DNA of 64,000 bases from Pseudomonas sp. Leaf58 (GTDB taxonomy: Bacteria > Pseudomonadota > Gammaproteobacteria > Pseudomonadales > Pseudomonadaceae), in assembly GCF_003627215.1 (NCBI RefSeq), contig NZ_CP032677.1, positions 1,307,501-1,371,500 of the forward strand. Direction: 5' to 3'. Made by a program: the position numbers and the translations under genes. The notes under the pieces were generated by a model. That model saw only the letters and a list, made by a program, of their open reading frames with translations, made no database searches and was not told where the DNA came from. Below are positions 1 to 8,416 of the stretch, in pieces (within the stretch, counting starts at the first letter, position 1; the number at the start of each line of letters is the position of its first letter).

Positions 1-1
1 C

Positions 2-451
2 CCTGGCCTGATCGTACTGCGCTCGTTCGGCAAGTTCTTCGGCCTGGCTGGCGTGCGCCTGGGCTTCGTTGCCGCCGAACGCAGCCTGCTGCTGCGCCTT
101 GCCGAGTGGCTAGGCCCGTGGACTGTCAATGGCCCCACCCGGGTGCTGGCCCAGGCCAACCTGGCCGACCACGCCGCCCAGCGGCTGCAGGCCGAGCGCT
201 GTGCCGCTGCCAGCCAGCGGCTGGCGATGCTGTTGCGCACCGCTGGCCTGGCGCCCAGCGGTGGCTGCGAGCTGTTCCAGTACGTGCGCTGCGAGCAGGC
301 TGCGCACCTGCACGATTTTCTCGCCCGTCGCGGCATCCTGGTGCGCTTGTTCGAGCAACCACCGGCAGTACGCCTGGGGCTGCCTGCCTGTGCCGCAGAC
401 GAACAGCGCCTGGCCCAGGCCCTGGCGGCCTACCAAAAGGAAACGGCATGA
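2..451 (+). CDS. cobD: Threonine-phosphate decarboxylase, C-terminal part (partial)
   Basis: This is the 3' part of a PLP-dependent aminotransferase-fold enzyme that decarboxylates L-threonine-O-3-phosphate to aminopropanol phosphate for the cobalamin side chain. The frame is open from base 2, so the gene starts before the window. The visible start of the frame contains [15 protein letters not shown], which is the PLP-lysine motif of this family. The stop overlaps the cobQ start in an ATGA, so the two are translationally coupled. The identification rests on the lysine motif and on the five cobalamin genes that follow. It may be named cobC in some Pseudomonas annotations. Confidence 0.9.
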   Translation, partial: PGLIVLRSFGKFFGLAGVRLGFVAAERSLLLRLAEWLGPWTVNGPTRVLAQANLADHAAQRLQAERCAAASQRLAMLLRTAGLAPSGGCELFQYVRCEQAAHLHDFLARRGILVRLFEQPPAVRLGLPACAADEQRLAQALAAYQKETA

Positions 452-1902
452 CCACCCTCATGGTGCAAGGCACCACCTCCGACGCCGGTAAGAGCACCCT
501 GGTGACCGCATTGTGCCGCTGGTTGTTGCGCCAGGGCGTCGGCGTGGTGCCGTTCAAACCGCAGAACATGGCGCTGAACAGCGCGGTGACCGCTGACGGC
601 GGTGAAATCGGCCGGGCCCAGGCGGTGCAGGCCCAGGCCTGCCGGCTGGCGCCCCACACCGACATGAACCCAGTGCTGCTCAAGCCCAACAGCGACACCG
701 GCGCCCAGGTGATCATCCACGGCCGGGCCGTTACCAGCATGAATGCGGTGGCCTACCACGACTACAAAGCGGTTGCCATGCAGGCGGTGCTGGCCTCGCA
801 CCAACGCCTGAGCAGCGCCTGGCCAGTGGTCATGGTCGAAGGCGCGGGGTCGCCGGCGGAGATCAACCTGCGTGCCGGCGACATCGCCAACATGGGCTTT
901 GCCGAAGCGGTGGACTGCCCGGTGATCTTGGTCGCCGACATCAATCGCGGTGGCGTCTTCGCCCACCTGGTGGGCACCTTGGAGCTGCTGTCGGCCAGTG
1001 AACAGGCGCGGGTCAAAGGCTTTGTCATCAACCGCTTCCGTGGCGACATCGCCTTGCTGCAACCGGGGCTGGATTGGCTGCAGCAACGTACCGGCAAACC
1101 GGTGCTGGGCGTGCTGCCGTATGTCACCGACCTGCACCTGGAAGCCGAAGACGGCATCGATGTGCGTCAGGGGGTGAAGACCGAGCGTGTGCTCAAGGTG
1201 ATCGTGCCGGTGCTGCCGCGCATCAGCAACCACACCGACTTCGACCCGCTGCGCCTGCACCCGCAGGTTGACCTGCAGTTCATCGGCCCGGGCCAGCCTA
1301 TCCCGGCTGCCGACCTGATCATTCTGCCGGGCTCGAAAAGCGTGCGTGGTGACCTGGCGCAGCTACGCGAACGCGGCTGGGACAAGGCCATCGAACGGCA
1401 CCTGCGTTATGGTGGCAAGCTGATTGGCATCTGCGGTGGCCTGCAGATGCTTGGCCGTGAAGTGCATGACCCGCTGGGCTTGGAAGGCGCTGCTGGCTCA
1501 AGCCCAGGGCTTGGACTGCTCGATTACGCCACGGTGCTCGAAGCCGAGAAGCAACTGCGCAACGTTGCCGGCGCGCTGAGCCTTGAAGCTGTACCGGTGA
1601 GCGGTTATGAAATTCATGCCGGCGTCACCACCGGGCCTGCCTTGCAGCAGCCTGCCGTGCAGTTGGCCGATGGCCGTTGTGATGGCGCAATCAGCGCCGA
1701 TGGTCAGATCCTCGCCAGCTACCTGCACGGCCTGTTCGAAGGCAGCCAGTCGTGCGCGGCACTGCTGCGTTGGGCTGGCCTGGAGGATGTGCAAACCATC
1801 GATTACCAGGCCTTGCGCGAACGCGACATCGAGCGTTTGGCCGACCTGGTGGAAAACCACCTGGACACCGCGCGCCTGCGCCAACTGTGTGGGGTAGCCT
1901 GA
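448..1902 (+). CDS. cobQ: Cobyric acid synthase
   Basis: ATP- and glutamine-dependent amidation of adenosylcobyrinic acid a,c-diamide to adenosylcobyric acid. The 484-aa length is usual for the family. The N-terminal P-loop-like segment [15 protein letters not shown] marks the dethiobiotin-synthetase-type ATPase domain. A class I glutamine amidotransferase domain follows, with its nucleophile Cys in [10 protein letters not shown] near residue 330 and its His in SYLHGLFEG near residue 425. The ATG at 448 was chosen over upstream in-frame starts because the [16 protein letters not shown] start is typical and it overlaps the cobD stop by 4 bp. A cobU gene follows after one base. Confidence 0.97.
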   Translation: MTTLMVQGTTSDAGKSTLVTALCRWLLRQGVGVVPFKPQNMALNSAVTADGGEIGRAQAVQAQACRLAPHTDMNPVLLKPNSDTGAQVIIHGRAVTSMNAVAYHDYKAVAMQAVLASHQRLSSAWPVVMVEGAGSPAEINLRAGDIANMGFAEAVDCPVILVADINRGGVFAHLVGTLELLSASEQARVKGFVINRFRGDIALLQPGLDWLQQRTGKPVLGVLPYVTDLHLEAEDGIDVRQGVKTERVLKVIVPVLPRISNHTDFDPLRLHPQVDLQFIGPGQPIPAADLIILPGSKSVRGDLAQLRERGWDKAIERHLRYGGKLIGICGGLQMLGREVHDPLGLEGAAGSSPGLGLLDYATVLEAEKQLRNVAGALSLEAVPVSGYEIHAGVTTGPALQQPAVQLADGRCDGAISADGQILASYLHGLFEGSQSCAALLRWAGLEDVQTIDYQALRERDIERLADLVENHLDTARLRQLCGVA

Positions 1903-1903
1903 C

Positions 1904-2425
1904 ATGCGCAACCTGATCCTCGGCGGCGCCCGCTCTGGCAAGAGCCGCCTGGCCGAACAGCTGGCCAGTGCCAGTGACCTGCCGGTGACCTACGTCGCCA
2001 CCAGCCAGGCGCTGGATGGCGAGATGAGCGAACGCGTACGGTTGCACCGCCAGCGTCGCCCTGATGACTGGGGGCTCATCGAAGAACCCCTGGCCCTGGC
2101 CGCAGTGCTGCGCACCGAAGCGGCCGAAGGGCGCTGCCTGCTAGTGGATTGCCTGACCTTGTGGCTGACCAATTTGCTGATGCTTGAAGATGACCAGCGC
2201 CTGGCCGAGGAGCGTGATGCCTTGCTGGCCTGCCTTGAAGAGTTGCCGGGCACTGTGATCTTGGTCAGTAATGAAACCGGCTTGGGCGTGGTGCCCATGG
2301 GCGAGCTGACTCGGCGCTATGTCGACCTGGCCGGCTGGCTGCACCAGGCTGTGGCTGAGCGCTGTCAGCGGGTGGTGCTGACCGTGGCGGGGTTGCCCTT
2401 GATGCTGAAAGGGCCTGCGTTGTGA
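1904..2425 (+). CDS. cobU: Adenosylcobinamide kinase / guanylyltransferase
   Basis: Bifunctional enzyme that phosphorylates adenosylcobinamide and transfers GMP to form adenosylcobinamide-GDP, the activated donor for CobS. The 173-aa protein begins with the P-loop GGARSGKS. It also has the family segments YVATS, VDCLTLWLTNLL and SNETGLGVVP, the last of which is near the C-terminal substrate-binding part. It starts one base after the cobQ stop, so it is in the same transcript. The following 185-bp gap contains a hairpin and may separate this part of the operon from cobT. Confidence 0.97.
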   Translation: MRNLILGGARSGKSRLAEQLASASDLPVTYVATSQALDGEMSERVRLHRQRRPDDWGLIEEPLALAAVLRTEAAEGRCLLVDCLTLWLTNLLMLEDDQRLAEERDALLACLEELPGTVILVSNETGLGVVPMGELTRRYVDLAGWLHQAVAERCQRVVLTVAGLPLMLKGPAL

Positions 2426-2489
2426 GGGGGGCTGGGTTGAGATTGTATTGGCGCGCAGAGGTGCTTGCCTTGGGGTGTGTGGCGCCTGT

Positions 2490-2519
2490 GAGATCGAGCG
2501 CCGCCGGGGGCTCGATCTC
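2490..2519. repeat. Perfect 10-bp stem hairpin between cobU and cobT
   Basis: GAGATCGAGC and GCTCGATCTC form a perfect 10-bp stem around a 10-nt GC-rich loop. There is no T-tract on the + strand, so it is not a classical terminator. I recall similar GAGATCGAGCGCCGC modules as a dispersed intergenic repeat in P. putida genomes, but that is memory, not a search. The gap shows no cobalamin-riboswitch B12 box. Confidence 0.6.
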
Positions 2520-2610
2520 AAGGGGGGGGTGAAGATCTCCAGCCAAGCACCCGCCAGCCCCACCACGCACTGATAACCCCCATTACCCATTCCCAAACAG
2601 GCCTATAACC

Positions 2611-3666
2611 ATGACTCAACCCTGGTGGCAAACCCCCTGCCAATCCCAAGACACCGCCGCCATGGACCAGGCTCGCGCCCGTCAGCAGCAGCTCACCAAA
2701 CCTGCCGGCTCGCTCGGCCAGCTGGAAGGCCTGGCCATCCAGCTGGCTGGCCTGCAGGGCTGTGAACGGCCAACCCTGGAGCGCGTCGCGATCAGCATTT
2801 TTGCCGGCGACCACGGCGTGGTCGAAGAGGGCATCTCGGCCTACCCGCAGGCGGTGACCGGGCAGATGCTGCACAACTTCGTCGGCGGTGGTGCGGCGAT
2901 CAGCGTGCTGGCGCGCCAACTGCAAGCCAGCCTGGAGGTCGTCGACCTGGGTACCATCGACCCGCATCTGGAGCTGCCCGGCGTGCGCCATCTGCGCCTG
3001 GGTGCCGGTACTGCCAACTTCGCCCGCCAGCCAGCGATGACCGCGGGCCAACTGCAAGCCGCCTTGCAGGCAGGTCGCGACAGCGCCCTGCGCGCTGCCG
3101 AACAAGGTGCGCAGCTGTTCATCGGTGGCGAGATGGGCATTGGCAACACCACGTCCGCTGCAGCCCTGGCCAGCGTGCTGTTGGGGTGCCCAGCCACTGA
3201 GCTGAGCGGCCCGGGCACCGGCCTGGACAACGCCGGTGTGCGGCACAAGGCCGAGGTCATCGAGCGCGCGCTGAGCCTGCATAGCCTGCGCGGCGAAGAG
3301 CCATTGCAGGCACTGGGCTGTGTCGGGGGGTTCGAGATCGCTGCCTTGGCCGGTGCCTACATTGGTTGCGCGCAGGCCGGTATCGCGGTGCTGGTGGACG
3401 GCTTCATCTGCAGCGTCGCCGCGCTGGTGGCAGTGCGCCTCAACCCGCAATGCCGGGCGTGGCTGCTGTTCGCCCATCAAGGTGCAGAGCCTGGGCACAA
3501 AGCCTTGCTCGCCGCGCTGCAGGCCGAACCTTTGCTGGCCCTGGGCTTGCGCCTGGGCGAGGGCAGTGGCGCGGCGCTGGCCGTACCACTGTTGCGCCTG
3601 GCCTGTGCGTTGCACGGGCAGATGGCGACCTTCGCCGAGGCCGCGGTGGCGGACCGCCCGGCATGA
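2611..3666 (+). CDS. cobT: Nicotinate-nucleotide--dimethylbenzimidazole phosphoribosyltransferase
   Basis: Makes alpha-ribazole 5'-phosphate from nicotinate mononucleotide and 5,6-dimethylbenzimidazole, the lower-ligand branch of cobalamin synthesis. At 351 aa it is full length. Characteristic segments are [12 protein letters not shown] near residue 70, [14 protein letters not shown] near 175, and the C-terminal [10 protein letters not shown] near 315, which holds the catalytic Glu known from the Salmonella enzyme. The stop overlaps the next gene by 4 bp (ATGA). Confidence 0.97.
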   Translation: MTQPWWQTPCQSQDTAAMDQARARQQQLTKPAGSLGQLEGLAIQLAGLQGCERPTLERVAISIFAGDHGVVEEGISAYPQAVTGQMLHNFVGGGAAISVLARQLQASLEVVDLGTIDPHLELPGVRHLRLGAGTANFARQPAMTAGQLQAALQAGRDSALRAAEQGAQLFIGGEMGIGNTTSAAALASVLLGCPATELSGPGTGLDNAGVRHKAEVIERALSLHSLRGEEPLQALGCVGGFEIAALAGAYIGCAQAGIAVLVDGFICSVAALVAVRLNPQCRAWLLFAHQGAEPGHKALLAALQAEPLLALGLRLGEGSGAALAVPLLRLACALHGQMATFAEAAVADRPA

Positions 3667-4229
3667 TCCTCGACTTGCTGCGCCATGGTGAAACGGAACA
3701 GGGCGGCCTGCGTGGCAGCCTCGACGATGCCCTGACCGACAAGGGCTGGGCGCAGATGCGCAGCGCCGTGGCAGGGGCCGGGCCATGGCAGGTGCTGGTC
3801 AGCTCGCCGCTACAGCGTTGTGCGCGTTTTGCCGATGAGCTAGGGGCGCGGCTAAACCTGCCAGTGCAACGTGAGGCTGCCCTGCAGGAGCTGCATTTTG
3901 GCGATTGGGAAGGCCGCAGCGCGGCGCAGATCATGGAAGACCAGGCGGACGCGCTAGGGCAATTCTGGGCAGACCCTTACGCGTTTACGCCGCCCAACGG
4001 CGAGCCGGTCGCGGCGTTTGCCGAGCGTGTGTTGGCTGCTGTCGAGCGCCTGGCTTGTCAGCATGCTGGCAAGCGGGTGCTGCTGGTCACCCATGGTGGC
4101 GTGATGCGGCTGTTGCTGGCCCGCGCCCGTGGCTTGCCGAGGGCGCAGTTGTTGCAGGTCGAAGTTGGCCACGCTGCGCTGATGCGGCTGGTGCCGGCGG
4201 ATGATGGCCAGCTGGTCGAGGTGCGCTGA
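3663..4229 (+). CDS. cobC: Alpha-ribazole phosphatase (histidine phosphatase family)
   Basis: Removes the 5'-phosphate of alpha-ribazole phosphate or adenosylcobalamin phosphate in the final steps of cobalamin assembly. The 188-aa protein has the RHG catalytic motif at its N-terminus (LLRHGETE) and the second catalytic histidine in LLVTHGGVM near residue 143. The ATG at 3663 overlaps the cobT stop and is better supported than the in-frame upstream extension that runs inside cobT. It sits between cobT and cobS, which supports the specific role over a generic phosphoglycerate mutase-like one. Confidence 0.92.
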   Translation: MILDLLRHGETEQGGLRGSLDDALTDKGWAQMRSAVAGAGPWQVLVSSPLQRCARFADELGARLNLPVQREAALQELHFGDWEGRSAAQIMEDQADALGQFWADPYAFTPPNGEPVAAFAERVLAAVERLACQHAGKRVLLVTHGGVMRLLLARARGLPRAQLLQVEVGHAALMRLVPADDGQLVEVR

Positions 4230-4230
4230 G

Positions 4231-4953
4231 ATGTTGCCATGGTGGATCGCCGTGCAGTTTCTTAGCAGCCTGCCCGTGCGCCTGCCGGGCATGCCGGCAC
4301 CGCGTGAGGTGGGGCGTTCGTTGCTGTGCTACCCGCTGGTCGGGTTGCTGTTCGGCCTGTTGCTGTGGCTGGCCAGCTATCTGCTGCAGGGCACGCCGGC
4401 GCCGCTGCATGCGGCGTTGTTGCTGACCTTGTGGGTGTTGCTCAGTGGTGCCTTGCACTTGGATGGCCTGGCTGACAGTGCAGACGCCTGGTTGGGCGGT
4501 TTTGGCGACCGCGAACGCACCCTGCGGATCATGAAAGACCCGCGCAGCGGGCCGATTGCCGTGGTCACCCTGGTGCTGGTGCTGTTGCTGAAGTTCTGCG
4601 CTTTATGGGTACTGGTTGAGCAGGGGATCGGTGCGCAGTTGCTGCTGGCACCGCTGATTGGGCGGGCGGCGATGCTCGGGCTGTTTCTGACTACGCCCTA
4701 TGTGCGACAGGGTGGTTTGGGGCAGGCGTTGGCCGAGCATCTGCCCCGGCGTGTAGCGGGGTGGGTACTGCTGGGTTGTGCGCTTTTCTGCCTGCTGATG
4801 GGCGGATGGATCGTGGCGCTGGCGCTGGCAGTGTTTGCCTGGCTGCGGCAAGTGATGTGCCGACGCCTGGGCGGGACCACCGGCGATACCGCTGGCGCAT
4901 TGCTGGAGTTGCTGGAATTGGCCGTGGTGCTGGGCTTGGCGTTGGGCCTTTGA
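4231..4953 (+). CDS. cobS: Adenosylcobinamide-GDP ribazoletransferase (cobalamin synthase)
   Basis: Integral membrane enzyme that joins adenosylcobinamide-GDP and alpha-ribazole to give adenosylcobalamin. The 240-aa protein is mostly hydrophobic helices. It carries the family's acidic motif HLDGLADSADAWLGG near residue 75 and the following KDPRSGPIA segment. The start at 4231, one base after the cobC stop, gives the typical MLPWWIAVQFLSSLPV N-terminus; an earlier in-frame ATG lies inside cobC. It is the last gene of the cobalamin run. Confidence 0.96.
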   Translation: MLPWWIAVQFLSSLPVRLPGMPAPREVGRSLLCYPLVGLLFGLLLWLASYLLQGTPAPLHAALLLTLWVLLSGALHLDGLADSADAWLGGFGDRERTLRIMKDPRSGPIAVVTLVLVLLLKFCALWVLVEQGIGAQLLLAPLIGRAAMLGLFLTTPYVRQGGLGQALAEHLPRRVAGWVLLGCALFCLLMGGWIVALALAVFAWLRQVMCRRLGGTTGDTAGALLELLELAVVLGLALGL

Positions 4954-5047
4954 TCTCCAGGCCGACGCGCCCTGCAGGGGCGGGCGTGCGCGCTAACAAG
5001 GTCGAAGCCCGAGCACTCCGCCCAGTATCCTGGCATCCTGAAATTTC

Positions 5048-5076
5048 TTGCAACAATCATGACGCGGGTATATACA
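5048..5076 (+). promoter_or_regulatory. Putative leaderless promoter of the MarR gene
   Basis: TTGCAA at 5048-5053 and TATACA at 5071-5076 are 17 bp apart, fitting sigma-70 elements. A start site 7-8 bases further on would coincide with the ATG at 5084, leaving almost no leader; no Shine-Dalgarno sequence is visible. The -10 element lies inside the operator at 5065-5078. Inferred from sequence only. Confidence 0.5.
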
Positions 5077-5078
5077 CG
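5065..5078. promoter_or_regulatory. MarR operator copy 1
   Basis: CGGGTATATACACG differs by one base from the perfect palindrome at 5506-5519. It covers the predicted -10 element just upstream of the MarR start codon, so binding would block transcription. The matching copy before the transporter gene is the main reason for calling it an operator. Confidence 0.75.
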
Positions 5079-5083
5079 TATTC

Positions 5084-5488
5084 ATGCTGACCAGTGAATG
5101 TATCTGTACCCATCTGCGTCGTGCCGCCCGTGGGGTGAGCCGGCATTACGACGAGGCCCTTGCCGGCTTCGGGGTCAATGTCGCCCAGTTTTCCCTTCTG
5201 CGGCATCTGCAGCGGCTCGACCGCCCGAGTATCACGACCTTGGCCGAGGCCATGGGCCTGGAGCGTAGTACCTTGGGCCGCAACCTGCGCGTGCTTGAGG
5301 CTGAAGGGCTGGTGGCCTTGGCCGATGGCGACGACCAGCGCAACCGCGTGGTGCTACTGACTGAGGCCGGTAAACAGCTGCTGGGCGCTGCCCATCCGGC
5401 TTGGGAACAGGCCCAGGCCGAACTGGTCGAGCGGTTAGGGGTCGGGCAGCGGGATGAATTGGTGCGCTTGCTCAATCAACTGGCTTGA
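5084..5488 (+). CDS. MarR family transcriptional regulator
   Basis: Winged-helix repressor of 134 aa that probably controls itself and the downstream exporter. The recognition region reads TTLAEAMGLERSTLGRNLRVLE (residues about 55-75) and is followed by the wing segment GDDQRNRVVLLTEAG, both typical of MarR. The ligand is unknown. The start at 5084 has no visible ribosome-binding site because an operator-like palindrome occupies bases 5065-5078, suggesting leaderless or weak translation. A second copy of the operator precedes the transporter 18 bases after this stop. Confidence 0.9.
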   Translation: MLTSECICTHLRRAARGVSRHYDEALAGFGVNVAQFSLLRHLQRLDRPSITTLAEAMGLERSTLGRNLRVLEAEGLVALADGDDQRNRVVLLTEAGKQLLGAAHPAWEQAQAELVERLGVGQRDELVRLLNQLA

Positions 5489-5505
5489 ATTGATACGACT
5501 ATAAG

Positions 5506-5519
5506 CGGGTATATACCCG
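5506..5519. promoter_or_regulatory. MarR operator copy 2 (perfect palindrome)
   Basis: CGGGTATATACCCG is a perfect 14-bp palindrome between the MarR gene and the MFS gene. A TTGATA at 5490-5495 with TATACC at 5512-5517 gives a plausible promoter with a 16-bp spacer whose -10 lies inside the operator. The transporter therefore probably has its own repressible promoter as well as any readthrough. Confidence 0.78.
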
Positions 5520-5552
5520 TAAAATCCTTGCGATGTGCTGGAGATAACGACA

Positions 5553-6755
5553 ATGACTTCGGTGTGGCGAACCAGCGGGTGGGTATTGGTGGGGGCGGCA
5601 TTGATCCTGGCGCTGTCCCTGGGCGTGCGGCACGGCTTTGGTCTGTTCCTGGCGCCGATGAGCGCCGACTTTGGCTGGGGGCGTGAAGTGTTCGCTTTCG
5701 CCATTGCCTTGCAGAACCTGATTTGGGGGCTGGCGCAACCGTTCGCCGGTGCCTTGGCCGACCGCTTGGGCGCGGCGCGGGTGGTGATCATTGGCGGCAT
5801 TCTCTACGCCGTCGGGTTGATGCTGATGGGCACGGCCGATTCGGCTTGGTCGCTGTCGCTGAGTGCCGGCTTGCTGATCGGCATCGGCCTGTCCGGAACC
5901 TCTTTCTCGGTCATCCTCGGCGTGGTCGGGCGTGCCGTGCCGGCGCACAAGCGCAGCATGGCCATGGGTATCGCCAGTGCTGCCGGCTCGTTTGGCCAGT
6001 TCGCGATGTTGCCGGGCACCCTCGGGCTTATCCAGTGGCTGGGTTGGTCCGCAGCGTTGCTGGTACTGGGCTTGATGGTGGCACTGATCGTGCCCTTCGT
6101 CGGCTTGCTGCGCGACCGCCCGCTGCCCAGCCATGGCACGGAACAGACCCTCGGCCAGGCCCTGCACGAAGCGTGCTCGCACTCCGGCTTCTGGTTGCTG
6201 GCACTGGGCTTCTTCGTTTGTGGTTTTCAGGTAGTATTCATTGGCGTGCACCTGCCGGCCTACCTGGTTGACCAGCACCTGGCCGCGACCACCGGTACCA
6301 CGGTGCTGGCGCTGGTCGGGCTGTTCAATATCGTCGGCACCTTCACTGCCGGCTGGCTGGGCGGGCGCATGTCCAAGCCGCGCCTGCTGACCGGGCTGTA
6401 CCTGCTGCGCGCGGTGGTGATCGTGCTGTTCCTGTGGGCGCCGGTAACGGAATACAGCGCTTACCTGTTCGGCATCGCCATGGGCCTGCTGTGGTTGTCC
6501 ACGGTGCCGCTGACCAATGGCACGGTGGCTACGCTGTTCGGTGTGCGCAACTTGTCGATGCTTGGCGGTATCGTCTTCCTCTTCCACCAGCTGGGCGCGT
6601 TCCTGGGTGGCTGGTTGGGTGGGGTGGTGTATGACCGCACCGGCAGTTACGACCTGGTCTGGCAGATTTCCATCCTGCTTAGCCTGTTGGCCGCCGCCCT
6701 CAACTGGCCGGTGCGCGAACGCCCGGTCGCGCGCCTGCAGGCCCAGGCCGCATGA
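5553..6755 (+). CDS. MFS transporter
   Basis: Twelve-helix major facilitator protein of 400 aa, probably a drug or organic-acid transporter of the inner membrane. An early GVRHGFGLFLAPMSADFGW segment and the loop GALADRLGAARVV (MFS motif A-like) near residue 70 support the family. The ATG at 5553 was preferred over an upstream start at 5535 because a GGAG lies about 9 bases before it. The MarR gene upstream and the shared palindrome suggest ligand-induced expression. Substrate is not predictable from sequence. Confidence 0.88.
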   Translation: MTSVWRTSGWVLVGAALILALSLGVRHGFGLFLAPMSADFGWGREVFAFAIALQNLIWGLAQPFAGALADRLGAARVVIIGGILYAVGLMLMGTADSAWSLSLSAGLLIGIGLSGTSFSVILGVVGRAVPAHKRSMAMGIASAAGSFGQFAMLPGTLGLIQWLGWSAALLVLGLMVALIVPFVGLLRDRPLPSHGTEQTLGQALHEACSHSGFWLLALGFFVCGFQVVFIGVHLPAYLVDQHLAATTGTTVLALVGLFNIVGTFTAGWLGGRMSKPRLLTGLYLLRAVVIVLFLWAPVTEYSAYLFGIAMGLLWLSTVPLTNGTVATLFGVRNLSMLGGIVFLFHQLGAFLGGWLGGVVYDRTGSYDLVWQISILLSLLAAALNWPVRERPVARLQAQAA

Positions 6756-6874
6756 ACCGCTACCTGGCCCGCGGGCTGCTGGCCATCACCGCCTTGCTGC
6801 TGCTGGCGCTGGTGTGGTGGGGCTGGCACAAAGGCGGCATGGCGTTGATGCAGCTGGGCATGAGTGTTTGTTAG
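6752..6874 (+). CDS. Small single-span membrane protein (40 aa)
   Basis: The ATG overlaps the stop of the MFS gene by 4 bp (ATGA). It encodes a 40-residue peptide with basic N-terminus (MNRYLARG), one hydrophobic helix of about 15 residues ([15 protein letters not shown]), and a short tail. No family is recognised. Translational coupling to the transporter and a clean membrane span make it more credible than chance; it could be a transporter accessory peptide. Confidence 0.55.
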   Translation: MNRYLARGLLAITALLLLALVWWGWHKGGMALMQLGMSVC

Positions 6875-6920
6875 GCGCTACCCTGCAAGCTCAAGGATAG
6901 TTTTGCGGGAGAAACGAACC

Positions 6921-7472
6921 ATGCGTGGACAGTGGTTGACGGTGCCGGTGCTGGCCCTGCTTGCCAGCGCCTCGAGCTGGGCCGCCGATTGCCCGGCGTT
7001 ATTGCAGGGCAGCCTACCCGAGTTGCGCGGCAAGGGGCAGGTCGACCTGTGCCAACGCTTTGCCGGCAAGCCGCTGGTGGTGGTGAACACGGCCAGCTAT
7101 TGCGGTTTCGCGCCACAGTTCGAGGGGCTGGAGGCGACGTACAAGGAGTATCACGAACAGGGCCTGGAAATGCTTGGCGTGCCGTCCAATGACTTCAAGC
7201 AGGAAGATGCTGACAGCGAGAAAACGGCCAAGGTTTGTTATGCCAACTACGGCGTCACCTTCACCATGACCAAGACACAGGCGGTGCGGGGCAAGGATGC
7301 GATTCCGCTGTTTGCTGGGCTGGCCAGCCAGAGCAGTGCGCCGAAGTGGAATTTCTACAAGTACGTGGTTGATCGCAAGGGCAAGGTGATCGGCAACTTC
7401 TCCAGCCTGACCAAGCCGGATGATCCGGCGTTCCGGGCAGCCATCGAAAAGGCTATAGCCTCACAGCAGTGA
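6921..7472 (+). CDS. Glutathione peroxidase family protein, secreted
   Basis: Thiol peroxidase of 183 aa with a signal peptide ([22 protein letters not shown]), so probably periplasmic. The catalytic site is [16 protein letters not shown] near residue 60, with Cys in place of selenocysteine, followed by the family segments [11 protein letters not shown] and [11 protein letters not shown] containing the Trp-Asn of the catalytic tetrad. The ATG at 6921 follows a GGGAG; an earlier in-frame start would disrupt the signal peptide. Reducing partner is not predictable; such enzymes often use thioredoxin rather than glutathione. Confidence 0.9.
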   Translation: MRGQWLTVPVLALLASASSWAADCPALLQGSLPELRGKGQVDLCQRFAGKPLVVVNTASYCGFAPQFEGLEATYKEYHEQGLEMLGVPSNDFKQEDADSEKTAKVCYANYGVTFTMTKTQAVRGKDAIPLFAGLASQSSAPKWNFYKYVVDRKGKVIGNFSSLTKPDDPAFRAAIEKAIASQQ

Positions 7473-7479
7473 TGTAGCC

Positions 7480-7509
7480 GCTCTTGCTCTTGCTTCGGCT
7501 TTTGCTTCT
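7480..7509 (+). repeat. Degenerate GCTCTT-type hexamer run (5 units)
   Basis: Five consecutive hexamers GCTCTT, GCTCTT, GCTTCG, GCTTTT, GCTTCT. They resemble the complement (GATCTT) of the hexamer tract at 7892-8009 and lie on the other flank of the same inverted-repeat element, so they may be the decayed partner tract. Confidence 0.6.
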
Positions 7510-7539
7510 AAGCGCGCGATAGTTCAGGCGCCGCCGATT

Positions 7540-7890
7540 GCGACTTCAGGAGGCCGAGCGACGGGCTTGCGGAGGGGGAGGGCGGGCATGGATGCCCGAA
7601 AAGCGGGATAGTGCGGGTTTTTCTATAGCGCATAGTCCATTGGCGATGGCGACGCTGACTCACCTTTTCGCCCTTACGGCGAGTCACTTTTTGTCAAACG
7701 CGACAAAAAGTAACCAAAAAACGCTGCGCTCCCATCATCCGGCCCCTACGCTGCGCTCCGGGGTCCCCTCTCTCCGGCCTTGCTCCCGGGAGGACCGCGC
7801 TGCAGGCCCCATCCTGGGGCCCAGCGCTTGACGGGCATCCATGCCCGTCACCTCCCTCCGCAAGACCTGCGTTCGGCCTCCTGAAGTCGC
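7540..7890. repeat. 351-bp element bounded by 59-bp inverted repeats
   Basis: Bases 7540-7598 and 7832-7890 are inverted copies, matching at 51 of 59 positions by my count; each ends inward with the palindrome CGGGCATGGATGCCCG. The interior contains TTTTTGTCAAACGCGACAAAAAGTAAC and further GC-rich stretches with no convincing gene. It fills the gap between the peroxidase and the DUF2798 gene. I recall the interior sequence as common between Pseudomonas genes, but the copy number was not tested. It looks like a non-coding dispersed repeat or a MITE-like element. Confidence 0.7.
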
Positions 7891-7891
7891 G

Positions 7892-8009
7892 AAGATCAAG
7901 ATCAAGATCAAGATCAAGATCAAGATCAAGATCAAGATCAAGATCAAGATCAAGATCAAGATCAAGATCAAGATCAAGATCAAGATCAAGATCAAGATCA
8001 AGATCAAGA
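7892..8009. repeat. (AAGATC)19 hexanucleotide tandem repeat
   Basis: Nineteen perfect AAGATC units (7892-8005) plus AAGA. It starts one base after the right arm of the 351-bp element. The open reading frames across it encode only Lys-Ile or Ile-Leu dipeptide runs and are not genes. Perfect units suggest recent slippage, so the length probably varies among strains. Confidence 0.97.
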
Positions 8010-8041
8010 GCGGGTACTGTGCTCGGGGGGGCGGGCTTGCG

Positions 8042-8302
8042 TCACTTTGCATGCACCGTAATCGCCACCAATCGCACCACCATCGGCCTCACCATCAACA
8101 CACAAACGAACGCCACTGGCATCGCCAATTGGTAAGCCTTCAGCACATTGTTCAGGTACTCCGGGTTAACCCCAGCATTCGCCGCGGTAATCACGAAGCA
8201 CATCAACAGCGCCATGATCGACGACATGTAGAAGGCAAAGACGTAGGGCGTGGCGCCCGGGTGCAATTTGCGTCGGCTGCGCGCCTGGGACAGGTTGCTC
8301 AT
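8042..8302 (-). CDS. DUF2798 family membrane protein
   Basis: Small inner-membrane protein of 86 aa with two hydrophobic helices: one around YVFAFYMSSIMALLMCFVI and one around MPVAFVCVLMVRPMVVRLV. This two-helix layout and the sequence fit DUF2798, whose function is unknown. The start at 8302 follows AGGAGTTCGC, a good ribosome-binding site; a longer in-frame version lacks one. It is divergent from the LysR gene at 8417, whose product may control it. Confidence 0.82.
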   Translation of the reverse strand: MSNLSQARSRRKLHPGATPYVFAFYMSSIMALLMCFVITAANAGVNPEYLNNVLKAYQLAMPVAFVCVLMVRPMVVRLVAITVHAK

Positions 8303-8416
8303 GCGAACTCCTGAAAGGTCAGTGGAGGCGCAGGTTAGCAAGGCGCCGGACGGCAGCTGTAGACCAGCGGTAATGAGTTCTTTATAAAGAGATTCTTACG
8401 ATTCGAAGAGCTCAGC

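Noticed and set aside
430..1260. Long reading frame on the - strand within cobQ
   Set aside because: It is the antisense shadow of a clear cobQ gene, with no start context and a His/Gln/Arg-rich translation typical of high-GC antisense frames.
2426..2610. Possible cobalamin riboswitch before cobT
   Set aside because: No B12-box-like sequence or the expected fold; only a repeat-type hairpin.
4967..4990. Terminator after cobS
   Set aside because: CGCCCTGCAGGGGCG is GC-rich and self-complementary but has no T-run, so I did not call it a terminator.
7892..8009. CRISPR array
   Set aside because: The repeats are 6 bp and perfectly contiguous with no spacers or cas genes.
7735..8052. Frames across the AAGATC tract encoding Ile-Leu or Lys-Ile repeats
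   Set aside because: They only translate a simple hexanucleotide repeat and flanking element; no gene.
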